From contig OZ024930.1 of assembly GCA_964017235.1 (NCBI GenBank), positions 151,280,221 to 151,344,220 of the forward strand: DNA of 64,000 bases. The letters run 5' to 3'. A model generated the notes under the pieces. The model had not been told where the DNA came from and searched no databases. It was given only the letters and a program-made list of their open reading frames with translations. Below, piece by piece: positions 23,433 to 34,021 of the stretch. The DNA comes from Sabellastarte sp. h YS-2021 (Eukaryota > Annelida > Polychaeta > Sabellida > Sabellidae). A program made the position numbers and the translations under genes. How positions within the stretch are numbered: the first letter of the stretch is position 1; each line of letters opens with the position of its first letter.

Positions 23433-23718
23433 TAGAATATTTACCATTAATTTCACCCAATATTAATGTATAGCAGTCTGTCCTCACAGAGTCATGATTT
23501 GTCCATTAATCATATATGTACATGAGTCATGATCTAATCCTGTAATTTAGAAAGACATAAATGATTTTGTATAATTTTTGAAATATTATAGATCCTGCAA
23601 CCATAACAATCTTATCACGATTTTTATATTTTTAGAACACTATGTCATGCTCCAAACTCTTTAAAACCTGATAGGTCCCTATCTCAAATCTCACTTTTCA
23701 ACCTTAAGCACTCTCATC

Positions 23719-26700
23719 ATGTCTAATATTTGTAAAATTTGTAAATCTGACTTAATAAACTTACATAATCTTGAACATCATAGACAATTCTGTGGAACTC
23801 TCAATATTTATAAAGCAGTGAAAACTTATTTGAAAGAAAAATGTACTAAGTGTGATTTGGAATTTAATTCATTTCCAGAACTTAGTGTAATCTCTTTACA
23901 TGTGGAAAATTTATGTGTTTCCAGTGTGGAATACCATTTTTGGATGAACAAAGTCTGCAGTGGCATATTAAGTCATTACACCATGGATATTCATCTACTG
24001 TCAGTACTGGAACCTCGAATAAAACTTTGAAGTCCTACAAGTGTGCCATATGTAAGCATATATGTAGAAGTAGAAGGGATTTATATAATCATAGAATGAT
24101 TCAACATGGAGGAAATGGTGGAAATGCTGACATTGAAGATCTGCCTCATTATATCCTTGAAGAACAGAATCCTGAACTCAGGAATACTTATATAACCAAT
24201 AGGAATCATATTCATGCAGAACATTCACATGGAGATATTAAACATGTGTATAATTTTCCATCTAATAATTTGAATGGTGGCTTTCGAGAGATTAGAGGAC
24301 ATCTGATGGAAATCTACAATGACCAACAGAACGCTTTCAGGATTAATTTAGCATTTGGAATGATTCTAGTCAATGCTCAAACCCAGGATTATAGGTACTA
24401 TATACCATATTACAATAGTAGGATACTCCAGTATCCTTTCACCATATCTAATAGAAATAGTATAAAGTTCTTCATGAATAAATTAACAAAAATTGATATT
24501 ATAGAACAAGCCAAGACTGTGAGACCCTCATCAGCATGGTCACTAGCCCTTATTACTAATGTACAGTATATTGTATATGCGACAGTTTATCCTTTAGGAC
24601 AGGCTGAGGACCTGCCTAATTATCTGAAAGTCAATAAATATTTGAAGAATATGTATATTAATCCTAGAACCAAAAATCCATATGTTGACAATATGTGTTT
24701 TTTAGATGTTTAAGAGTACATTATAATAATAAAAAGACTGTAAATGAATTATTTAATATGTGGAGGACCTATAATAAAAGACCTCCCGTTCCTCCAGGTT
24801 TCAAAGAATTTCAAGGTGTATCTATGGAAGATATGACCTCGCTGGAAGAATGTTTTAATGTTAAACTTAAGATTTATTCAAGTAATCAAAATGGTGCTGC
24901 TATCATCATTTTCGATTCTATGTCTTTGAAATCTGATATTGTATATATGAATGTGTATCAGAATCATCTGAGTTATATAACCAATTTTAACCAATTTCTT
25001 AAGAAATTTGAATGTGCTAAATGTTCCAAATTATTCAAGAGGGAATGGAACATGAAAAGACATTACAAAAATTGTTTTGAAAGGACTAAATTGGTATTTC
25101 CTGGAGGTTTTCACAATACCAATCACACAATTTTTGATAAAGTCCAGTCCTTAAATATAGATATACCAGAGGAAGATAGGTATTATCCATATTATGCAGT
25201 GTGGGATATGGAGGCTATATTGGTTAAAACCGAATCAGAAGCCAATCCAAATTTTAAGTTAAATTGGATATCACAACATATTCCTATAAGCGTTAGTATA
25301 GCCTCAAATGTATCCAATTTTCGATCTCCTAAATGTTTTGTCAACAAAAATTGTTTCGAACTTATAACAGATATGATGACATACCTAAGACAAATAAGTT
25401 TCCATAATACAACTATTCTTAAGAATAAGTACGAGACTGTATTCTCCCAATTAGATCAGCTGATGGATGAATACCAAGGCAATGTAGAATATGATTCAGA
25501 ATACAATGATGACGAATCTGAGGACGAGGAATCCGAATTCCATAGAGGTAAAATAGCCTCACATTATGTCAAATCAATTAATAATCTTAAAGATGAATTT
25601 GAAATGAATTATATTACTCAACTCCCCGTCATTGGATTAAACTCTGGTGAATATGATGTCAATTTAATTAAGCATCAAATCATGAATTATATCTCAAACA
25701 AATATAATGAATCGGATATTTTTACAATTAAACGAGAAAATAGATACCTGTCAATTGCCACACCTGTCCTGAAATTTTTGGACATATCTAACTATTTAGC
25801 CGTTTTTGAAGGCTTATGGTTCTGAAATTTCTAAAGGAATTTTTCCATATGAATGGTTTGATTCATTTGAAAAATTGAATCAAAAATCTCTACCACCTGC
25901 CTCTGATTTTTTTTTTACAGTTAAGTAATTCCAATCCTATCAAATCTGAAGAAGATTATGCTAATCTGCAAGAAATTTGGGCCATCAATAATATGCAAAC
26001 CTTTAAAGATTATCTGGTTTACTATAATAACCTAGACACAGGTCCATTCTGTTCTGCTCTTAATAATTTTATTCAGATTTACAAATCCCCAAAAAATTGA
26101 TATTTTTAAAGACTATGTCACCCTACCTGGTGTAGCTAGGAAGATGTTGTACAACTTATCAAATAGTAATTTTGCCATAATTAGCTCAGAGAACGCAGAT
26201 CTGTATTACACATTTAAGAAAAACATTGTTGGGGGACCTAGCATTATTTTTACGAGATATCATGAGAAAGATCAAACTTATATTAAAAAATCTGTAGATG
26301 AGAGTAGTCTCTGTAAAGCTCTAGTTGGTTACGACTGTAATGGACTATATTCATATGCAATTAAACAAGAAATGCCAACTGGAGTTTATGTAAGAAGATT
26401 TGTTGAAAACAAGTTTAGACCTGAGGTTAGTGAGAAGTACATAGATTCCTATGTATGGATGGACCACCTAATGAAGGAAAATAGAATTAAAATAAAGCAC
26501 AAGCTAAATAATCAGAAAGAGGTAAGAGTAGGACCTTATCTAGTTGATGGTTTTTGCCTCAACACCAAGACTGTATGAATTTAATGGATGTTATTTCCAC
26601 CACTGTAACCTAGATTGTTTTATTGTTAAAAAAATTCGAGATAAGGTGTGGTTAGAAAAAATTCGAAAAATACAACGGAAAGACGAAAGAAAAAGGCAAT

Positions 26701-28508
26701 TTCTCATCTCTCAAGGCTATAAGGTCAAGACTATTCAACAGTGTCAATTTATTAATCAAATTAAAGACAAATGCACAAAATTATATGATAAATATTTGCC
26801 ATCTTACAATCAACGGAATAAGACTGAATCACTGAATCCAAGAATTCTTAGAGACATTAAGAAAGGTAGTGTATTTGGAGCTGTAGAGGTGGATATTTGG
26901 GTTAAAGAAGAATTTAAAGAATATTTCTCCGAATATCCACCTTTTTTGCACCTGTGATGTTCCTATGGATGTTATTGGTGAACATATGACTAGTTACTGC
27001 CTCGAAAATGAAATAAATTTTAATCACAAGAGACTCCTCATAAGTGGATTAAGAGCTCGCAAGATCTTATTGGCTACACCATTATTGAAGTGGTATTTAA
27101 ATAATAACTGTGAAGTCACAAAAATATATCAGATAATCGAATTTCAACCCAAGTATTCATTTAGATCATTCATTGATAAAGTAACTCAACACAGAATTGA
27201 AGGTAATCAAAATCCTGACAAAGCAATTATTGGAGACACCTACAAATCGTTAAGTAATCGCTCTTACGGCTCTATTCTGATGGATCGGACCCGACATAGC
27301 AATGTCAGGTATTTGACTAACAAAAGGTCAATAATCTTGTTAATTCATCTAAATTTAAAGCCTTAGAGAAAATGGGGATGTTATATGAGGTGGAAACCTA
27401 CAAGTCCCGCATCATAATTGATAATCCTATTCATATTGGTTGTTTTATTTTGCAATATGCTGAATTATGTATGTTAGAATTTTATTATGAATGTCTTATG
27501 AAATATATGAAACCTAATTCCTTTGAACTCACAGAAACAGATAGCATATACATGGCTATTAATAAGGATTCTTTGGATAAATGTATTAGGTCTGAATTCA
27601 AATCTAGGTATGATAATGATATTTTTGGTTCCTGTTCTGATTTATCAGATCCGATTTCGTTTCCAAGGAGATGTTGTTCCAGACACCATGCACTAGACGA
27701 TCGTTTCTGTGGGGCTATGAAACTAGAATTTTCAGGGATAAAGATGTTGTCCTTATGTTCAAAGTCATATATAATCGAGGATGCAGATGGTAAACAAAAA
27801 ATTTCATGTAAAGGTGTATCAAAGAAAAATTTAAATCAACCAATGGATAAATTCGAGCATGCCCTCCAAAATAAGACAACTAGACATTCCACAAATTTCG
27901 GATTCAGAATGAAGGGCTCAAATATCTTTACCTATTCTCAAGAAAAAATTGGATTTAATTATTTTTATTGTAAAAGAGAGGTGTTATCAGATGGTGTTAG
28001 TACCAGACCTCTAAATATATATCTTAGTCCTTGGAATGTCAATGTAGTAGTTGTAGAGAAAGATCCAATGTCGAATTTGTATCCCTGCAAAATATCTATG
28101 AATGGTCTGAATTTTCATTCATCTGAGCAAATTTTTTACTTTTTTGTTGTTAATCATTTCGACCAAAAGGATTTAGCAGATCAAATAAAAAATTCTACTG
28201 ATCCATTAGATGTTCACGTTATTGTCAATGACTTCATAATGAAGCATTCCTACTTTTCTGATTATGAAAAATTTATGAGATATTCCCTTGATCAAAAATT
28301 TAATCACTCAGAAGATTTTCGCTTAGCCCTTACTGACTGTCGAAATAAGCAAATTTATTATAAGCAACCCAATTTTAAGAAAAATGAGGAATCCTTTTGG
28401 GGAGTTACTAATTCATCCAAACTGTTACATGTTATAGATGAAGTCAATGTAGCAGGTAATAATGCTATGGGAAATATACTCATGGAATATGCAAGCAGAA
28501 CAGTATAA
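23719..28508 (+). pseudogene. polB: Polinton A protein-primed DNA polymerase B
   Basis: This is the replicative polymerase of Polintons, about 1,590 codons, disrupted by at least five frameshifts (near 23.95, 24.70, 25.8-26.1, 26.56, 26.96 and 27.37 kb). In order: N-terminal zinc-finger-like units (CKICKSDLINLHNLEHHRQFC; CAICKHICRSRRDLYNH), another C2H2 finger (CAKCSKLFKREWNMKRHYKNC, about 25.01 kb), exonuclease motif I (AVWDMEAIL), exonuclease motif II (GLNSGEYDVNLI), polymerase motif A (YDCNGLYSYAI), motif B (YKSLSNRSYGS), and motif C. Motif C reads LTETDSIYMAI, while copy B has MDTDS there: a 6-bp in-frame deletion has removed the first catalytic Asp. Loss of function is therefore clear. 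It converges on the protease gene with a gap of only 10 bp. Confidence 0.9.
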
Positions 28509-28517
28509 TTTTTTTAT

Positions 28518-29013
28518 TTAATACTCCGTTGTCATAAGTATTTCAGACTTATCACTAGATACATCTACGGAATGGAAATTATCTAGAAAAAATTTAATTA
28601 CAATACTTTCATTAGATAACAGGTTATCACTAAACATGGTCATAATATGTTGAAAACTAACTTTTCTAGATGAAAAGAAACTGTAAAATAAACAGAATAA
28701 TGCACATGTATTCGTACCATAATTTTGTACCCTCTTATTGTTGTACATATGACATATTTTTACTGATTAATAAATTATGAATGTATTTCATTGGTTTCTT
28801 TCCAACAGAGTCAAAATGTTCTGTCATATGATCTTCCTTATAATGAAGGACTATCCAATGAGTACCCATCTCAGTTGACTTATCTTGATTGACCACTATG
28901 ATGGAGGGTCTTGGTAAATCATTTGGAATCAAATCAATCGGATACACACCACGAAAATCTTTACTAATCACTTCATCCTGTTCCATGAAATTTTCAATCT
29001 CATCCGAATCCAT
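28518..29013 (-). pseudogene. Polinton A adenovirus-type cysteine protease
   Basis: This is the capsid maturation protease (Ulp1/adenain family) of Polintons. The first segment (29013-28735) holds the catalytic His in a GTHWIVLHYKED context, then an acidic residue in HFDSVGKK. The second segment (28748-28518) holds VQNYGTNTCALFCLFYSFF, giving the oxyanion Gln and the catalytic Cys. The two lie in different frames that overlap by 14 bp at a VQQ/YNN junction, so one frameshift separates His from Cys. The start overlaps the capsid gene's stop (TAATG). Length is about 165 residues, slightly short against the 200 or so of adenovirus protease. A slippage-dependent product is possible but unlikely given general decay. 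Confidence 0.8.
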
Positions 29014-30304
29014 TATGTTACAGTCACTTTCCTACTCTGATCAACAGTTAAAATCTCAGGAAATCTTGCATAGACAATGACATTTATAGTTTCTGTTAAG
29101 GCTTTAGCATACCAAATACTTAACCTCACATGACCTTTGATGGATGACATAATTTTTCCCAATAAGAAACTTTGAATATCAAAAAGATAGTGCATAGCCA
29201 TTGGGATAATCACTTAATCTAATTATTAAACCTTTTTTTCCTACTGTACTCATTATCTAATAATGATAGATAAGATGACAAATAATCATTCTCAGCATAA
29301 TTTGGTTTTAAAGGTCTGTTTGGGACAGGTTGACCATCTACAGTAACCTCCAAATAGTTAGCCTCCATATTTTCAAAATTCAAAGGGTTTCTACTGTAAT
29401 CTCCACAATATGCTGCATTGGAAACCATTCCAACAATTATCTTGCTTGGAACTTTCCCATGGAATATGTTATCTGTCATAAAGGTATGAGACCCACCTGC
29501 ACCACTGAAACTTTTTATATCACTTCTCCAGAAAGGATATATTGCAGGACTTAATTTCAGTGCCTCGTTATGAGCTAATAGCAGACTTGGATTTAAAGCC
29601 ACGTGACAAACTTTCAACACTGCGCTGTTTATTTGTAACTTATAATTATTAGTACCTACTCTCATTAACCTAAACTCGTCTGAGGCCTGAAATAATTTCA
29701 AATTAATATTAACACCATTTAAAATAGTTCTATTTTGCTCAATCCCAAAGTCTAAATAGAGATATCCCTCTAAACTTGCACTTTGCCCATCTTTAATGAG
29801 TCTAGCTCTTTCAGTGTACCCTGAATTACCTCCAAGGTAGACTGCTGCATCCATTTGCCCAGGTTGATCTTTATGAAATAATGCTGCAACCCCTTGAGAG
29901 GAGATCATATCACTGGTGGATTTAAGTAAGAGATCTATCATAGCCTTATAAGGGTAGTTTACACCAACATCTGGAGAGACAATTTTTTTATTTAAAGAAA
30001 GGTCAATTTGATGAAAAATCGAATGTTAGCTGAAATTCACCGGTCCTACCTTGTCACTTGTGTCTGTTGGTTTACCGTTCAAATCTCTTTCATCTTTAAT
30101 AGGACTACCATCCTCTTTGGTTATGGCATAATTGATATGAAGCTTAGTTTTAGCTAAATTAACATAATCCATCAATGTACCAGGAATATTAAATTCTATG
30201 GTTCTAAACTCTACCCAATATTCTCTATGAATACTGTTATCCACAGGAGGGGTAAGAAGAGGGACAAAGACGTCTGTACTACATCCATATTGCCTTGTAG
30301 GATT
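29013..30304 (-). pseudogene. Polinton A major capsid protein (double jelly-roll)
   Basis: This is a hexon-like capsid protein. Landmarks on the minus strand: an FVPLLTPPVDN N-terminal strand, IEFNIPGTLMDYVNLAKTKL, DKVGPVNF, YPYKAMIDLLLKS, SLEGYLYLDFGIEQNRTILN, FRLMRVGTN, HVALNPSLLLAHNEALKLSP, SHTFMTDNIFHGKVPSKIIV, a PLNF..ANYLEVTVDGQPVP block, and the C-terminal YAKALTETINVIVYARF. This matches the Polinton capsid family from end to end. There are two lesions: an in-frame TAA at about 30,027 just after GPVNF, and a frameshift near 29,215. The basic frame upstream (30691-30305) is in the same reading frame. There is no counterpart in element B. Confidence 0.85.
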
Positions 30305-30691
30305 TTAGGGATTTTTGGCTACCTTTTTTCCTTTCTTATTATTTTTATTCTCAGCCTTTCCCTTTAAATTTTTTTTCTTCTTAGACTTAATTTCCGCACC
30401 TTTATGAACCACCTTTTTCTTGTATTTACTATTGATCCTACTGCTCTTCTTATTGTTTCTCCCAACTAATTGATTGTACTTTCTCTTCTTCCCTCTATTT
30501 ATACCTTTTTCATCTTTGAGTTCACTTCTAGCCTGTTCAACTGCAGTTTGGGTTGGACTTACAACTGAGACATCCATAGATTCACTTTTCTTAATCGGAT
30601 CCGATTTATTGCTGTCTAATATATGAAATTTTTTCCTATACCCAACTTTTCCTTCTATGCACTCATTGCAAAAATCCAAGTATTTATCCAT
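30305..30691 (-). CDS. Lysine-rich basic protein or capsid N-terminal extension
   Basis: 128 residues. The N-terminus (MDKYLDFCNECIEGKVG) has two Cys. The C-terminal half is extremely basic, with repeated KKK/KNKK and RGKKRK runs, suited to binding DNA. The start codon overlaps the stop of the penton-like gene (ATGGATAA), and the frame is the same as the capsid protein's, separated from it by one TAA and no clear ATG. Either it is a separate DNA-condensing core protein, or the stop is a lesion and this is the N-terminal arm of the capsid protein. I cannot decide from one copy; element B lacks the region. Confidence 0.5.
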   Translation of the reverse strand: MDKYLDFCNECIEGKVGYRKKFHILDSNKSDPIKKSESMDVSVVSPTQTAVEQARSELKDEKGINRGKKRKYNQLVGRNNKKSSRINSKYKKKVVHKGAEIKSKKKKNLKGKAENKNNKKGKKVAKNP

Positions 30692-31097
30692 CTAATCGTT
30701 TGAGGTGCAATGTCAATTCCACTCTTTCAGATAAAGAATTGGGAATGTTCTTAGCTCTGTCTCTTATATATACCTTTATTCGTCCTAAAGTTTTTGGTCT
30801 TACGAGTACATAATATCTCACTGGAAATATTGTGTGGTTGATATTAGATGGGAAAATCATTCTTAATACTGGTTCCAGTGAATTTTTAATGTATTTATAC
30901 TCTGAAATATCTGAATACAGATAAACTGTCTCACTAAGTGGATCTTCAGTATGAATATCACATATTGCAACCTCCCAGGTTCCATCAAGTTTAACTCTTT
31001 CCGGTAACTCTACTGTGAACGTATGACCTATATTATCAGTATGATAATTTTTGGAATCATCTGATGACAGAAAAAAGTATAAACTATTTGACTCCAT
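30684..31097 (-). CDS. Polinton A penton-like minor capsid protein
   Basis: 137 residues, uninterrupted. It contains SLYFFLSSDDSKNYH, FTVELPERVKLDGTWEVAICD, TVYLYSDISEYKYIKNSLEPVLR, RIKVYIRDR and a final ELTLHLKRLDG. This pattern (FTVELP.. / W.VAL / LEPVLR.I / I.VYIRD / TLHL) recurs in the short capsid-cluster gene of Polintons described as the minor capsid or penton protein; that name is from family knowledge. The N-terminal half is conserved in element B (45150-45400), where the C-terminal half is deleted. A ~130-bp upstream sequence is shared with the RING gene of the same element. Confidence 0.65.
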   Translation of the reverse strand: MESNSLYFFLSSDDSKNYHTDNIGHTFTVELPERVKLDGTWEVAICDIHTEDPLSETVYLYSDISEYKYIKNSLEPVLRMIFPSNINHTIFPVRYYVLVRPKTLGRIKVYIRDRAKNIPNSLSERVELTLHLKRLDG

Positions 31098-31124
31098 AAA
31101 TCATCATCTTTGGTCTGAGGTGTC

Positions 31125-31256
31125 TTAATTTTTGGATTCTACAGTTTCACTTTGTGTATCTCTGATGCGACCCCGTTGAAACTAAATCGTGGCTAATAAT
31201 GATTGACAAGCGGATTTCTACGAAATACTGCAATCCAAAAATTTAGAACATCAATA
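31125..31256 (-). promoter_or_regulatory. Upstream repeat shared by penton-like and RING genes
   Basis: AATTTTTGGATTCTACAGTT at 31131-31150 and CTGCAATCCAAAAATTTAGA at about 31230-31249 form an imperfect inverted pair about 80 bp apart. The same arrangement, with shared GATTGACA and TACAGTTTCA words, lies at 54705-54835 upstream of the RING gene. Both copies sit directly 5' of a minus-strand gene, which suggests promoter function; a short MITE is the alternative. Confidence 0.4.
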
Positions 31257-31264
31257 TGCAAGCC

Positions 31265-32457
31265 TTATATATCCTGCAGCTCTGTTTCATGGCTCCATGA
31301 ATTGAATTTTTTAGGCCACCCTTTCCATTTGACTAGAACCTCAGAAATTTTATTCCTTTTTCTTTTCTTAATAATCTCTTCAATTTTATACGAAACCTCA
31401 TCATCTATATAGACTAACTGAAGTTCTGGTTCATAAAAGAAAGAGTCTATTATGTCATTATTGTAATCTTTCAACTGATACATTGGAATTTCTTGATTTA
31501 ATTTACGATTAATGATAGTAAATATTTCACCAGTCCACTTTTCAGAGTACTCCCTATCCCAAGTTGATTTCAGATAGCTTATTTTAACTCTGTCGCCAAC
31601 CTTGAATTTATAAATTTTTGGATATTTAGTCCCTCTCAGTGAGGATTTCTTTTCCTTATAGGCTTCTGAACTCTGAATTTTTTCACCATATTGGTTCGAC
31701 CAGACAGTATATGGATCCTCAGACATTGCTTTTGCAGGTGGCATTTTTACAGATCTGTGAGACGAATGGTTGTAGCTGAAGGTTAGATCTTGAAGAACAT
31801 CAACCCATCGAAATGTTTCCTTGCTAGTCAAATATTTCCTAATTTTCAGTTTTAAAGTTTTTATCACTCTTTCTGCATAATTAGCTTTAGTTTCATAGTA
31901 GGTGAATATATGTTTTATTCCTCCATCATTCAGAAGTCGTTTCATTTCCCTGTTTTTATATTCTGATCCTTGATCACTTCTTATTTTTTTAGGTTGAACT
32001 CCATTGTTATCAAAGATGCTTCTCATAACGTTAACCATTTCTATCCCAGTTAAAGTTTTCATAGGAGCTGTATACAAATGTCTTGAAAATATATCTATGA
32101 AAACTGCAAAAAAAACTGTATCCATCATTATGAACTTTATATTTCACCATATTAGCGGTATCAGTATCCGTTTGATAATTTAAAGAGAATGATATCACCC
32201 TAGGTGTACGGAATTTCCTTCTGATTGGACAATGAGAGGTAGGCCTCTTGTTTGCTTAACCACATTTTGATATCCTTCCTTGTTAATGTTTTGAAATCCT
32301 GGAATTCCTCCTTGTTATTCTTAAAATAATTATATATTTTGTCAACTCCACTAAATGCCACAGGACTTCTTGGATTGTATAAGAGCTGATTTAACACAGT
32401 TTCGACATCATCTGATATTTTTATTCCAATAGTTGAACCATTCTGGTTTTTCGCCAT
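31265..32457 (-). pseudogene. Polinton A retrovirus-like integrase with chromodomain
   Basis: A DDE integrase. The N-terminal segment (32457-32200) has LLYNPRSPVAFSGVDKIYNYFKNN and IKMWLSKQEAY. The catalytic core starts near 32,128 with FAVFIDIFSRHLYTAP (first Asp), RSDQGSEYKNREMKR (second Asp) and YETKANYAERVIKTLK (Glu). A DPYTVW..-SH3-like region follows, and a C-terminal chromodomain (VLVKWKGWPKKFNSWSHETEL). Segments before and after about 32,200-32,120 lie in different frames, so the gene is broken between N-terminal and core domains although all three catalytic acids remain. Chromodomains can steer integration to chromatin. The 5' end overlaps the upstream gene by 50 bp. Confidence 0.85.
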
Positions 32458-32785
32458 ATCCCTCCTGTTTTATTGCTTTCGGTTTATTATTATTTATGGA
32501 AATTGAAGTTAGTGTTTCAGCCTCAGGTACACCAGGCGGAGGTGGAATCTTTCCCTCAGTCGCTGGTTGTAAATGCAATTGCTCTAAATCTGTCCTTATA
32601 TTATCATCTATCTGATCCTTTGAAAATGATTCATCCTGATTATCGTTATCCATGGGGTTCTCGAATAATTTTTTATTTTGAAGAGAGGATTCCTCTCCTT
32701 TAGGGTTATTTTCAGTGGATTCAGATAATAAGAACTCTTTGAATTTATCATACTGCTCTCTAGGGATCAGAACGTACTTGTTCAT
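32408..32785 (-). CDS. Conserved Polinton protein with PPPG motif
   Basis: 125 residues, intact. The N-terminus MNKYVLIPREQYDKFKEFL resembles the first residues of the element B copy (MNKFVLIPHEEYIRFKDYL). The middle is acidic and low-complexity, then comes a proline patch (IPPPPGVPEAE) and a short aromatic tail (GEKPEWFNYWNKNIR). The function is unknown. It lies immediately 5' of the integrase gene and overlaps its start by exactly 50 bp, as in element B. The bipartite shape, a folded head plus a disordered acidic tail, would fit an adaptor or virion protein, but that is inference. Confidence 0.6.
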   Translation of the reverse strand: MNKYVLIPREQYDKFKEFLLSESTENNPKGEESSLQNKKLFENPMDNDNQDESFSKDQIDDNIRTDLEQLHLQPATEGKIPPPPGVPEAETLTSISINNNKPKAIKQEGYGEKPEWFNYWNKNIR

Positions 32786-32814
32786 GACAAAAGAATTTGG
32801 ATATAGGGTTTCAA

Positions 32815-33128
32815 AACAAATAATAAATCAGAAATAAGCTTATATTTTTTTACAGCAATATCTTGTTTCAGCTTTTTACTCTGAATATATCGCCTCAGTA
32901 CACCTATGTTCTCTTGAAATAATTTTTTTTATTTGGGAGAAGTAGTCGAAAGACGTTGTAAAAAATTTCGGCTACTGATAATTGATTTTTTTTAGCATGA
33001 ATAAACAAATGTTTGTTCAATCTCTGGTTATTGTCAAGTAGAATTCTTAAAAAAGGTGTTGATTTTATTATATTCGTAGACATTTTAAAAAATGCATTAT
33101 ACAATAAGTTCACACTCCAGGGCTGCAA
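32815..33128 (-). pseudogene. Small basic conserved Polinton protein
   Basis: The open part (33128-32904) reads LRILLDNNQRLNKHLFIHAKKNQLSVAEIFYNVFRLLLPNKK. The B copy (47225-46960) shares the LLRVLLQNNHKLNKCIF and EIIYNVW-type segments. After a frameshift near 32,910, a basic tail (RRYIQSKKLKQDI-like) continues to about 32,815. Similar short ORFs with 'LLK.N...R..LL....' followed by a basic C-terminus are common next to the packaging ATPase in Polintons; the role is unknown. Confidence 0.5.
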
Positions 33129-33152
33129 TTAAGTCAATATCCCATTGCACTG

Positions 33153-33779
33153 CTATTTATACACCACTGTGAACTCGTGAGGCAATATACTGCCTCTTAA
33201 CATGTAGTCGCTCTCAGACCTTGGTGATAAATCTATCAGTAGATAGGAGAATGGCCTTTCTGTGGCTGTTGAATATGCCTCCACAATTTTATCTCTAATA
33301 CCAAGTTGATTTCCCAAAATTTTAATTTGATTTTTATCTCTTGGATTTTTGAATAATATAAAATAATGAGCATTAAATGATATGTCCCTAGCATATTTAC
33401 CCTGGTGAAATGAATTTTGTAAAATAAGTATGACAGTTAGATTTCTGTGATGCGATTCTCTTGTGAAGAAATTAGCAATGAAACCATCATTTAATGCAGA
33501 TATTTGAAGATCGTCTATAATCAACAAATGGTGGGTTCCATCTGTAATATCCTCTATAATGCTCTCATCAGGAATTTTTATTATAAAATTTAAATTTTCT
33601 AATTTGCATTTATCAAATAATTCTTGCCAAACGCTGTAGAAATAATAAATGTTGTTGAGTTTCCTGGTAAACATTTGGTCAGAATTTTCTAAAAGATTAA
33701 ATACAAAAGTAGATTTTCCTGATCCACTTGGACCAGATACAATTACAGAGCATTGTGAATCAAAGGCTATACAACTCAT
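33153..33779 (-). CDS. Polinton A genome-packaging ATPase (A32/FtsK-HerA type)
   Basis: 208 residues, no lesion. Walker A is GPSGSGKST at residues 16-24, and Walker B is LLIIDDL at about 84-90. The sensor region contains RNLTVILILQNSFHQGKYARD, and the conserved YFILFKNPRDKNQI segment follows. This family pumps DNA into double-jelly-roll capsids. A TATA-like box (CTATTTATA at 33884-33892, read on the minus strand) lies about 105 bp upstream. The gene is divergent from the first membrane-protein gene, sharing a 240-bp intergenic region. Copy B is 47284-47931. Confidence 0.9.
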   Translation of the reverse strand: MSCIAFDSQCSVIVSGPSGSGKSTFVFNLLENSDQMFTRKLNNIYYFYSVWQELFDKCKLENLNFIIKIPDESIIEDITDGTHHLLIIDDLQISALNDGFIANFFTRESHHRNLTVILILQNSFHQGKYARDISFNAHYFILFKNPRDKNQIKILGNQLGIRDKIVEAYSTATERPFSYLLIDLSPRSESDYMLRGSILPHEFTVVYK

Positions 33780-33883
33780 TTTAGATAAGGTAAGTAGATA
33801 ACTGCTTCAATCTGGAATCGCTTAGAGGTTTTATAGAGGCAGCCCGTCCTAAGTAAACACATTAATGTCACCACTAGCCAGCT

Positions 33884-33930
33884 CTATTTATACAGAACTG
33901 TTTTCAATTACCAGTTTATAGTTATATAAG
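33884..33930. promoter_or_regulatory. Divergent TATA-like boxes between ATPase and membrane gene 1
   Basis: CTATTTATA at 33884-33892 reads TATAAATAG on the minus strand, toward the ATPase start at 33779. TATATAAG at 33923-33930 reads on the plus strand, toward the membrane-protein start at 34022. Distances of about 92-105 bp to the start codons fit short 5' leaders transcribed by RNA polymerase II. Confidence 0.45.
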
Positions 33931-34021
33931 GCTTCATTTACTTTTTGCAGACACAAAGGTTGTTTGGAACTCTCATATTATAACATTTATTTTCTGCTAC
34001 TATAAGCATTTTTAGGAAATA

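Noticed and set aside
28735-28748. Programmed ribosomal frameshift joining the two protease halves
   Set aside because: No convincing slippery heptamer is visible, and neighbouring genes in the same element show many similar random frameshifts.
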